From the IMG/VR virus record IMGVR_UViG_3300048903_000141, positions 1 to 50,052 of that record: 50,052 bases of DNA; one strand, 5' to 3'. The notes beneath the pieces were generated by a model that saw only the letters and a program-made list of their open reading frames with translations, made no database searches and was not told where the DNA came from. Made by a program: the position numbers and the translations under genes. Positions 40,329-47,338 of the stretch are shown in pieces. The stretch is from a virus. Position 1 is the stretch's first letter. Each line of letters begins with the position of its first letter.

Positions 40329-40360
40329 CAAATGTATAATAAAAAACCCGGCACCGCAAA
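40329..40360 (-). promoter_or_regulatory. Promoter nested in a terminator loop
   Basis: TACATTTG (40329-40336) is a perfect -7 box. Exactly 20 nt upstream, TTTG (40357-40360) forms the -33 and lies in the 6-nt loop of the terminator at 40347-40368. Confidence 0.8.
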
Positions 40361-40372
40361 GTGCCGGGCTTT
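40341..40372 (-). terminator. Terminator after the major capsid gene
   Basis: CCCGGCAC/GTGCCGGG stem (40347-40354 with 40361-40368), then TTTTTTATTATA on the minus strand. It encloses the -33 element of the next promoter in its loop. Confidence 0.9.
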
Positions 40373-40393
40373 CCCCTAAATTCACAAAGGTTC

Positions 40394-41500
40394 TTATGCT
40401 GTTACCTTGTAACCATAAATACCTGTTGGCGTGTACTCCGTGCCGTCAATTGTTTGAGGGCATGGTGTTGGGTTCAGGAATATACCTCCACGGGTAATAA
40501 ACCTCCAGGTGTGTATATCACGGCCCGCATTACAGCTCATTGTGTAAATGACATCGTAATAAACGCCGGGGAGAATGTTGGATTTGTAGCGGAAACGGGT
40601 TTGGTTGATCTTACCGCGCTTTTCCACCGGGGCATCCGTGTAACGTGTGTACGTGTTCATTGAAACCGCATTGCGATCCACTAAGAACATATTTTCAGCA
40701 ACACCGGCTCCGGTAAAGTTCCACATATCGAAATTCAAATCAATTTTCGATTTGCGGAGGTCGTTGCCCTTGCCGTCAAGGTTTCCACCGTCTAATCCTG
40801 CGTTCATCCACTCCTCAAAGAAAGTGCCATCCTCCAGGTAAAAACCACTTTCGGCCATGTTAAGCTGCATTTGCTTAATGAGGTTGGCAACCATACCCAT
40901 TTTGTAAGACGCTGCCGGGATCAAAGAGCGGGTATTGGCCGCATCCCACGTAAATGGTGAGGAGCGGTTGGCAATAACCGGAATGTTTGGCCCCATGTTG
41001 GCTTTGTAATATGCAATGATCTGGCGTGTCCACCATTCGCTCAACTGCTTATCAGCTTTGAGGAAACCGTGTGCCACTTGCTCCACGCGCTCATACATGT
41101 TTGTACGAATTTTTTCATCATCAACCGAAAAGTCAAACTTTTGGCTCATGGTCATTTCATACTCCTTGCTGTCGCTCTCCAGCTCTGGGCCTTCGATGTC
41201 GCAAACGTCCGTTGTCTGGTCGAAATCGTCCGTGTCCAAACCGCACGATTTTATCCAGGTAAGGTTTACAATGTTGTCTTTGTCTGGGTTGTTAAGCTCC
41301 TGCACACGGGCCGTTTGCTTTTCCAGTTGAGTAATTGCAGCGTCACAATGGGGTTTGATGTCATCGGTAAATTTACCCTCTGCCCATTTCTCCTCTGCTT
41401 TCAATTTGTACTCCAGAATTTCCGACTCATCGAAATCTCCAGCGGCACCGGCTACGTGTACATATCTCCGGTTAACGAAAGGCAAAAAAAGTTTTTTCAT
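40394..41500 (-). CDS. Major capsid protein, 368 aa
   Basis: Position after a scaffold-like gene and size fit a major capsid protein. The sequence shows capsid-like parts: KEYEMTMSQKFDFSVDDEKIRTNMYERVEQVAHGFLKADKQL, a linking PFTWDAANTRSLI, and a C-terminal beta part (LPGVYYDVIYTMSCNAGRDIHTWRFITRGG). It starts with MKKLFLPFVNRRYVHVAG, the clearest copy of the shared leader, followed by acidic helices that could be a delta domain. I cannot show whether the leader is cleaved. Confidence 0.75.
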   Translation of the reverse strand: MKKLFLPFVNRRYVHVAGAAGDFDESEILEYKLKAEEKWAEGKFTDDIKPHCDAAITQLEKQTARVQELNNPDKDNIVNLTWIKSCGLDTDDFDQTTDVCDIEGPELESDSKEYEMTMSQKFDFSVDDEKIRTNMYERVEQVAHGFLKADKQLSEWWTRQIIAYYKANMGPNIPVIANRSSPFTWDAANTRSLIPAASYKMGMVANLIKQMQLNMAESGFYLEDGTFFEEWMNAGLDGGNLDGKGNDLRKSKIDLNFDMWNFTGAGVAENMFLVDRNAVSMNTYTRYTDAPVEKRGKINQTRFRYKSNILPGVYYDVIYTMSCNAGRDIHTWRFITRGGIFLNPTPCPQTIDGTEYTPTGIYGYKVTA

Positions 41501-41541
41501 AAAAAAGTTGTGTGTTAAAAATTGGGTTAAAAAATGGCTCC

Positions 41542-42525
41542 TTACTTTTTGCCGTTTTCGCTTCGGTAAGTGTCCATTACAACACGCTTTTGTTCAGGCT
41601 TTAAATCTCCCCTGTCCATTATCGCGGCCAATTCTGTTGCGTTCTTTGGTTTCGTTACTCCAGCCGGATAAGCCGCGCCGCCGCCTGCTCCTCCTTTGCT
41701 TTTGTCTGCACCGCCTGCTCCTCCTGGGTTTGCACCGCCGTTGTTAGCGGCAAAATCAAAATGAGTTGTGGCGATTGCTTTAACGTGTTCCGCAAAATCC
41801 AACGTGTGACCGTGTTGATCTTGTTGTAATGCACCGTCCTTTGACACTAAAATTTTTCCGTCTTTCTCCTCATAGTCGAAACCAGAAAGTGAATTGAGGA
41901 AAGTCTTTTTTTGCGTCTCCGCTACTGTGGCATTTGTTGAAAAAACCGGGTTCAGGCCGGTGAGCAATGTCATTGCGCTCTCTCCAACTTTGCTGAATGT
42001 TGAGGCTTTGGCATGCTCCGTTTTAATTTGGGTCACTTCGTCCGTGTGGGCCTTTTTAGCGTCTGCCACTTGCTTTTTCCAAATGGCCTCCTGCTGCTGA
42101 AAGAAAGAGGATTTTTTAATGTCCTCATCATTTTTTGCGGCACCTTCACCGGCCTTTTTGCTTATGATTTCGTCCATAAGCTCAATGCCGATTTTGTCAG
42201 ATTCAACCCCGTAATGCTCCTTTAATTCTTTTTCGCGCTGTGTAAGCCCTTCGGATTTCCCTTTGTTTTCACCCTCTTTGAGCTTGCCTTTGGCCGCTTC
42301 AATTTGGATTTTTTTGACCCTTTCCACATCATGAGCTTTTACAGCATCAATTGCGGCTTGTGCCGTGGTTCCGTCCTTTAGAATTTCGGAGATTGTATTT
42401 GCATCCAGCTTATAGACTGTGGATAAAAGTCCGGTAAGAATCTCCGTGCTATCGGGTGCGCCCCCGTCACCAAAAACGTGTGTGAATCTTGATGAAGCAA
42501 AGAGTAATTTGGCCGTGTATTTCAT
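41542..42525 (-). CDS. Scaffold-like protein, 327 aa
   Basis: Highly charged, helical middle (VKAHDVERVKKIQIEAAKGKLKEGENKGKSEGLTQREKELKEHYG; QQEAIWKKQVADAKKAHTDEVTQIKTEHAK), a Gly/Ala-rich linker (NNGGANPGGAGGADKSKGG) and a short basic C-terminus (KPEQKRVVMDTYR). These traits and the position before the capsid gene match scaffolding proteins. The N-terminus carries the leader in a divergent form (LLFASSRFTHVFG). The promoter is unusually close to the ATG. Confidence 0.7.
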   Translation of the reverse strand: MKYTAKLLFASSRFTHVFGDGGAPDSTEILTGLLSTVYKLDANTISEILKDGTTAQAAIDAVKAHDVERVKKIQIEAAKGKLKEGENKGKSEGLTQREKELKEHYGVESDKIGIELMDEIISKKAGEGAAKNDEDIKKSSFFQQQEAIWKKQVADAKKAHTDEVTQIKTEHAKASTFSKVGESAMTLLTGLNPVFSTNATVAETQKKTFLNSLSGFDYEEKDGKILVSKDGALQQDQHGHTLDFAEHVKAIATTHFDFAANNGGANPGGAGGADKSKGGAGGGAAYPAGVTKPKNATELAAIMDRGDLKPEQKRVVMDTYRSENGKK

Positions 42526-42527
42526 AA

Positions 42528-42535
42528 CAAAAGTA
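42528..42535 (-). promoter_or_regulatory. -7 box touching the start codon of the scaffold-like gene
   Basis: TACTTTTG on the minus strand, a perfect TAnnTTTG, only two bases before the ATG at 42525, with a TTTC -33 candidate 20 nt upstream. The mRNA would be nearly or fully leaderless. Confidence 0.6.
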
Positions 42536-42590
42536 TTTTGTTGTGTTGAAAAAATGAAAAAAAGTTTTTTTGATGTTGGTATGCCGGGAA

Positions 42591-43388
42591 TTATTTGCCC
42601 GCTGGTTTGCCGTTGTTGGCTTTGCCGTTAGGCTTTGCCGGTGTCTTTTTAGTTGATCCGTTTGCCGCTGGAGCTGCTGGTGCCGCTGCTGTTTGCTTTG
42701 CCGCCTTTGCCTCTGGCATTTCCTTTGCGATCTCAACCCAGCCGGATTTGTTGTTGCCCAACGTCACCCATGTTTGCCTGGAGAAAGTGCGGAATTGCGG
42801 TTGCTTATGGCCTTTGAGTTGGCGTTTCGCGTCCACGTAATCCGGGCCGTGCAATGCCACCTTTGCCTCATGATCTGCCAACGCTTGCTCCTCTGCACTC
42901 AGCGGTGCCGGTTTGTTGCGGTCTGCAATGATCTCCTCCGCACGGGCAATTGTGCGCTTTGCTGGCTCCAGCAAGTGCGGGTTGTTGGCCAACTGAATTG
43001 CACCGTTCTCAATGTCCTCCTCACTTGGAGTTGGGATTGTGGTTGCTGGCTCCGTAACCTCCGGCTCCGGTGTTTCCTCTTTCACAACTGGCTCCTCTGG
43101 TGCGGGTGTAACAACTGGCTCTGGAGTTGTCACCGCTGGCTCAACCGGAGCGGGTGTTTGGCCGTCACCGTTTTGTTGCTCTGGAGCTGGTGTTGCTCCG
43201 TCTCCCTCCTTCGGGCCTTTGTCGGCATCTGCTTCACCGTCCTCTCCCTGGTCTTTGTCCTTATCCTTTTGCTCCTCCTGCTCCTTTTTTTCCTGCTGGG
43301 ATTTCTGGAGGGCTTTTGCGGCATCGTCTACATTACCGGCAACGTGTGAAAACCTCCGGTTGGTAAACGGTAAAAAAATCTTTTTCAT
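42591..43388 (-). CDS. Tagged virion-type protein with Lys/Ala/Pro tail, 265 aa
   Basis: Starts MKKIFLPFTNRRFSHVAG, a clear copy of the leader. A long low-complexity part follows: first K/Q/E/D-rich, then P/E/V/T-rich (residues ~65-125). A small folded piece (HGPDYVDAKRQLKGHKQPQFRTFSRQTWVTLG) then leads to a histone-H1-like basic tail (KKTPAKPNGKANNGKPAGK). It lies between the MuF-like and scaffold genes. An internal head protein that binds DNA is one possibility, by inference from composition and position. Confidence 0.6.
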   Translation of the reverse strand: MKKIFLPFTNRRFSHVAGNVDDAAKALQKSQQEKKEQEEQKDKDKDQGEDGEADADKGPKEGDGATPAPEQQNGDGQTPAPVEPAVTTPEPVVTPAPEEPVVKEETPEPEVTEPATTIPTPSEEDIENGAIQLANNPHLLEPAKRTIARAEEIIADRNKPAPLSAEEQALADHEAKVALHGPDYVDAKRQLKGHKQPQFRTFSRQTWVTLGNNKSGWVEIAKEMPEAKAAKQTAAAPAAPAANGSTKKTPAKPNGKANNGKPAGK

Positions 43389-43412
43389 AAAACAATGATT
43401 TTTAGTTGGCTC

Positions 43413-43444
43413 TAAAGGTAGTAGAAACTTTTTTGAAACACAAA
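43413..43444 (-). promoter_or_regulatory. Phased-repeat promoter (site G), two units
   Basis: Units at 43424 and 43435. TTTG at 43441-43444 precedes TACCTTTA (43413-43420) by 20 nt. The TTTG is also the end of the preceding terminator's T-run. Confidence 0.7.
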
Positions 43445-43473
43445 GCCCCGGAGCTGTTATGCTCTGGGGCTTT
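43441..43473 (-). terminator. Terminator after the MuF-like gene
   Basis: AAAGCCCCxGAGC/GCTCxGGGGCTTT stem (43442-43473), ending on the minus strand in GGGGCTTTG, the TTTG doubling as the next -33. Confidence 0.85.
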
Positions 43474-43518
43474 GCTGTTGGCTATGCATTACCAATCCGT
43501 GCAAAACAAAGATATGCT

Positions 43519-44415
43519 TTATGCCGCAATTGCCAAATCAGGCCGCATAATCACCGCCACGGTGTACGGAATCCAATTTAAATGATGTCGGCAACCAAAG
43601 CCTCCCAAATCTGTAAACGGGTTGTAATTGGGTTGCTTTGCCTCCTTCGGATCAAATGCCGCTATCTCCTCACGGGTGAACACTTTGCCGTTGCGCTCAA
43701 TGCAAAACTTTCTGGAGGTCTTTATTAAACCACCCTCATAAATGGCATAGTTCAATTTCAGCTTGTCCGCATACACTTGTGCCGCCGCCCGGTCAACCTG
43801 TGAATAAGTATCATAAACAAAGTTGCGGTAATACTTTTGGAGGAGGCCCGCCGTTTGCTGGTTGCCCTCAATGAATTGCTTTACCTCTGCTCTCATTGCG
43901 TCATGGCCCTGCTGTCCCACAACGGCCCGCAATGCCAAATTTTTCAAATCATTCAACACTTTTGTGTCTGATACCGTTTTTTGCAAATAGCCGTTACCCT
44001 CCAAAGCTCCGTTACCTTTCAGGCCCAGCCATGATTGCATGAACTCTTTCACCGTGGCATTTATTGGGATCAACACGGCCTTAGTGTTGAAGCCCTGGTA
44101 ATACTTGCCGTTGAAATCCAATATTGATTTCACACCGTCAACCATTGTTTTGGCGATCTCCACACCGTCCGTTTTCACGTACTGAGTAAATATTGTGTCA
44201 ACCGTGGCCAACAACCGCTTGTTGCGTAACGTGTCCTTTATGCGGCCATCCTCTGCCACGTCCAATTTGTTCACAAAGTCATTGAGGAAACGGTTGAGCA
44301 ACTTTTGCTGGGCCGCTGTAACTGTTTTCTCCAGCTCTGCCAATAGCTCATCAACCAATTTTGTGCGGTTGCCCGCTGCCTTTCGGATTAACTTTTGTAA
44401 CTCCTTACCGTCCAT
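43519..44415 (-). CDS. MuF-like minor head protein, 298 aa
   Basis: A helical protein whose end reads KTSRKFCIERNGKVFTREEIAAFDPKEAKQPNY followed by GGFGCRHHLNWIPY. This is the Cys-x-x-Arg ... GCRHxLxW pattern of SPP1 gp7/MuF-type minor head proteins. These sit near the portal and are injected or needed for head assembly. Gene order (portal, MuF, scaffold, capsid) is the classical one. No toxin domain is fused. Confidence 0.75.
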   Translation of the reverse strand: MDGKELQKLIRKAAGNRTKLVDELLAELEKTVTAAQQKLLNRFLNDFVNKLDVAEDGRIKDTLRNKRLLATVDTIFTQYVKTDGVEIAKTMVDGVKSILDFNGKYYQGFNTKAVLIPINATVKEFMQSWLGLKGNGALEGNGYLQKTVSDTKVLNDLKNLALRAVVGQQGHDAMRAEVKQFIEGNQQTAGLLQKYYRNFVYDTYSQVDRAAAQVYADKLKLNYAIYEGGLIKTSRKFCIERNGKVFTREEIAAFDPKEAKQPNYNPFTDLGGFGCRHHLNWIPYTVAVIMRPDLAIAA

Positions 44416-44427
44416 TGATACATAATT

Positions 44428-44458
44428 TAAGCCCGGAAATTGTACATATTTCCGGGCT
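44428..44458 (-). terminator. Hairpin after the portal gene
   Basis: Perfect 10-bp stem GCCCGGAAAT/ATTTCCGGGC (44431-44440 with 44448-44457). The following TTAAATTATG is T-poor, so it may stall or process RNA rather than terminate. Confidence 0.6.
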
Positions 44459-44472
44459 GTTTACTGTAAAGA

Positions 44473-46473
44473 TTAATTGTTTTGCGGGTTGGGCTCTGCT
44501 GCTGGTTGAGGTTCCGGTGCGGGGTTGCCGTCTCCTCCGTTGCCATCACCGCCCGCTGGTGGAGTGTCACCCATGCCGTTGTTGCCCAGGTTCAACGCCA
44601 ATGCATTGTCCTCTGCAATGTCATCCCGGTACGCCTGCACCATTTCATCAACCAACGGCACTTGCTGGTCATATGACAGCATCCAAAAGCCTGGGTTGTC
44701 CAAATCCAGCTCAGAAAATATTGATTCAAAGTTGGCATACAACACTTTTGTGTCCGTGGAAACGTATGAGCTTGCCATGTTCATGGCAATAACGTCTGGG
44801 CTTTGGCCATTGAATGGGAAAAACTTGTGCTTAACCTCATACATGAGTTGGGCAATTTCGTCTCCATCGTTGACAATGGCCGCAATGTCTTTGTTGATCT
44901 GGTCAATGAGGAATGATGGAGCCCCAGACGCATTTGCCAATTGTAAGTCTGCCAACAACTCATCAATGGTTTTCATTTTAAAGTCCGTGGGGAATATGCA
45001 AATAATTTTGGGGTCTGCACTCTCCGGTGTTCCCGCGATCCGGCCAAACGTGTAAATAATATCTATCCACACATCACTGTATTTTTCGGAGAAAGGAAAG
45101 AGTGCATCATATGTACCCTGCATATTGTTCCGTACCTCCGTTGCTGTAATTGGGCTTTGGCCTGATCCAGACACCGGAGACGCGCCCGCGCTGGTCTTTG
45201 TCTGCTGGCTCTCACCAAACACCGCTGCCTTTGTCTCAATCTTAAGATATTCAACAAAGGCTTTTTGGAATGTGAGCAAATCAACCGGAGGTGATTTATA
45301 CACCAACGTTTTGTCCAAATCCAATATTTCATTGTTAGGGGTGCCGGTGTCAGGCATTGGGAAATACAACGCATCCTGTGCCGTGGTGTGTACCTTAAAG
45401 CCCACACCCTTGCAGGCACCGCACACTTTACCATCCAACCCTTTGCCCAGATTGCATTTTCTGGTTGATCCGTCAACAACCTCTCCTGGGCACCGCTGCA
45501 CATACTGCATTTTCTGGGGGAATGCGTGGAGCGACATTGTTAAATCCATTTCGCTTACTGTCTTAATGGATTTCATGAGGTACGGCATTGCATCGTGCCA
45601 ACCGTTCACGCACGTTTCCCCGTCCGTCTCAACGTCCGAAACATAGCCCACACGGAAACATGGAGCAAAGCCCAACTTTGGATCAAATACCCGTTGGATA
45701 TAGTAAGTTTTATTTTGCGCCTGGTATAACTCCTCTCCGGGCTGGAGCTGGTAATTAATGGCTTTCAAATACTCTTTGTCCACTTGCTCCCATTGCACGG
45801 TGTAATCCTCATCATACAACGTAAACTTGTCCCCGGTGGTTGGATCATACAGCCCAGCGGCCCGCGCCTCCGCAATGGGTTGTTTCTTTGCTTTCTGGAG
45901 CTTGTTAAACGTAATGTCATTATGCACCCACAACCAACGGGTTTCCTCATTCTCAACATTCCAATTCCATGCGTCACAGCTTGGCACCTCAAAAGGCCGT
46001 GGTGTCACTACCTGGGCCGCGCTGTTTGGTGTGTCCCATTCGATCACCACCCACGCATTGGGGTCTGTAAATTGCAAAATAGGGTAACGGGTTTTCAACC
46101 AATAATCCAACCCTTTATTGTTGCTCCGCTTACGGCCATAAAAGGACATACGCATTTTTTGCACGATCTCATTGCGGGTTGCGGTGCCAAAGTCAAATGA
46201 CTTTTTCACGTTGTTGTTGCGCAATGCCTTGTTGAATGGCTTCATGAGGGCCGCACATACAGACGGTGTAATGGAAATGGTTAAGTCCACGCGCTGTTGA
46301 AATGCTTCCTCATCCTCTCTCCGCACAAAGCGTTTCAAAAGAAACTCCGCATTTTCTCCGGTCACCAATGCCCGGTACACGTTGCGGAACTCAACGGCCC
46401 GCTCATAATAGCAATGCTGCTCTCTGGTATTTACAAATTGTTGTCCTAATGCAATTGCCTCATTCAGTTCCAT
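44473..46473 (-). CDS. Portal protein with zinc-binding insert, 666 aa
   Basis: Size, position after terminase and gp6-like features (AALMKPFNKALRNN; WWVIEWDTPN-like NAWVVIEWDT; SMSLHAFPQKMQYVQRCPGEVV; GESQQTKTSAGASPVSGSG) fit a siphovirus portal, the dodecameric channel for DNA entry and exit. Residues ~327-358 hold CPG...KCNLGKGLDGKVCGACKGVGF, four Cys in a DnaJ-like zinc pattern that I do not expect in portals. The C-terminus is Gly/Asn/Pro-rich. Confidence 0.8.
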   Translation of the reverse strand: MELNEAIALGQQFVNTREQHCYYERAVEFRNVYRALVTGENAEFLLKRFVRREDEEAFQQRVDLTISITPSVCAALMKPFNKALRNNNVKKSFDFGTATRNEIVQKMRMSFYGRKRSNNKGLDYWLKTRYPILQFTDPNAWVVIEWDTPNSAAQVVTPRPFEVPSCDAWNWNVENEETRWLWVHNDITFNKLQKAKKQPIAEARAAGLYDPTTGDKFTLYDEDYTVQWEQVDKEYLKAINYQLQPGEELYQAQNKTYYIQRVFDPKLGFAPCFRVGYVSDVETDGETCVNGWHDAMPYLMKSIKTVSEMDLTMSLHAFPQKMQYVQRCPGEVVDGSTRKCNLGKGLDGKVCGACKGVGFKVHTTAQDALYFPMPDTGTPNNEILDLDKTLVYKSPPVDLLTFQKAFVEYLKIETKAAVFGESQQTKTSAGASPVSGSGQSPITATEVRNNMQGTYDALFPFSEKYSDVWIDIIYTFGRIAGTPESADPKIICIFPTDFKMKTIDELLADLQLANASGAPSFLIDQINKDIAAIVNDGDEIAQLMYEVKHKFFPFNGQSPDVIAMNMASSYVSTDTKVLYANFESIFSELDLDNPGFWMLSYDQQVPLVDEMVQAYRDDIAEDNALALNLGNNGMGDTPPAGGDGNGGDGNPAPEPQPAAEPNPQNN

Positions 46474-46494
46474 AATGGCTCATTTTGATAGTGG

Positions 46495-46530
46495 TAAAGG
46501 TAATAGGGATTTTTAATAAATGAAAAGGCC
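46495..46530 (-). promoter_or_regulatory. Promoter of the portal gene
   Basis: TACCTTTA (46495-46502) with TTTTC 19 nt upstream. The -33 region falls in the T-run of the terminator at 46527-46546. Confidence 0.6.
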
Positions 46531-46546
46531 CGTGAGAACACGGGCC
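46521..46546 (-). terminator. Terminator after the 194-aa gene
   Basis: GGCCCGTG/CACGGGCC stem (46527-46534 with 46539-46546), then TTTTCATTTATT on the minus strand. Confidence 0.85.
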
Positions 46547-46576
46547 ACCACTTGTTGAAAACAATATGAAGCATCT

Positions 46577-47161
46577 TTATTGCACCGGCTCCGGCTTACG
46601 GTAATACTCATAAACCTTATCAACCTGAAATTTGTCTTTTATCCTGTATTCCGGATCAACGTTGTGCAACAATGAGGTGTGGGTGACATCAATGTAAAAG
46701 TGCTTTGGCGTAAATGGGAAATTGACGAATTGGCGGGAATGAACCACCGTGCCGTTTGGCCCCTTCACCGATCCCGTGAACGTGCGCCCGCTTTTCTCTT
46801 TGAACACAATTGCATCTAGGTAATAAGCCGGCCCATTCTCTCCAACCTTGAAAAGTTGCGGGCACCGCTTGTTTTGAAATAGCTGCTCCGGGTTGTCTGT
46901 AACCTCAACCCACTCCTCCGGTGTGCCCTCAATTGGGCAAATGGCTTTGTAGGTAAAGAGCTGTTTGATTGCGCCGGTAATAACGGCAATGGCTGCTTTG
47001 GCATGCTCCTCATTGTCCACGGTCAACCCAAACTTTTCTGCAAGGGCCAAAATTTCCGGAATGAATGGAGCAATAATTGGTTGGTGATCCGGCCCAACGT
47101 TGGCCGCTGCCTGCATCAGAATTTCAAACTCTGTTTTTGCAAAATCGTGTGTATTTGTCAT
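46577..47161 (-). CDS. Hypothetical protein between terminase and portal, 194 aa
   Basis: Begins MTNTHDFAKTEFEILMQAAANVGPDHQPIIAPFIPEILAL. A helical N-terminus (~75 residues) precedes a beta domain (CPQLFKVGENGPAYYLDAIVFKEKSGRTFTGSVKGPNGTVVHSRQFV). I recall similar proteins in the same slot of Bacteroidetes phages, without function. A packaging accessory role is possible from position. Confidence 0.65.
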   Translation of the reverse strand: MTNTHDFAKTEFEILMQAAANVGPDHQPIIAPFIPEILALAEKFGLTVDNEEHAKAAIAVITGAIKQLFTYKAICPIEGTPEEWVEVTDNPEQLFQNKRCPQLFKVGENGPAYYLDAIVFKEKSGRTFTGSVKGPNGTVVHSRQFVNFPFTPKHFYIDVTHTSLLHNVDPEYRIKDKFQVDKVYEYYRKPEPVQ

Positions 47162-47211
47162 GCTGCTTTATATCGGTTTGCCTTTACACCGTAAGGTTTT
47201 TGTTTTTCTGA

Positions 47212-47325
47212 TTAATTGAGAACCGCATAAAACCAAATGGCACTTTTTCGACAATCAAACGGCTCTCCCATTGTGTCAATATTAAGCCTTTGCCAATTTA
47301 GCGGTATGTATTTAAAGTAAGTCAT
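47212..47325 (-). CDS. Possible small protein, 37 aa
   Basis: ATG at 47325, TAA at 47212-47214, product beginning MTYFKYIPLNWQRLNIDTMGE. It sits in the 177-nt gap between terminase and the 194-aa gene, 13 nt after the terminase stop, with AAGGGC before the ATG and a TATCTTTA box just upstream. Length is the only reason for doubt. No recognisable domain. Confidence 0.35.
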   Translation of the reverse strand: MTYFKYIPLNWQRLNIDTMGEPFDCRKSAIWFYAVLN

Positions 47326-47338
47326 GCCCTTAAAGATA

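Noticed and set aside
42693-43349. Plus-strand 218-aa ORF, Cys/Leu/Trp-rich
   Set aside because: Shadow of the Pro/Glu/Lys-rich tagged protein. Composition is not protein-like and no start signals are present.
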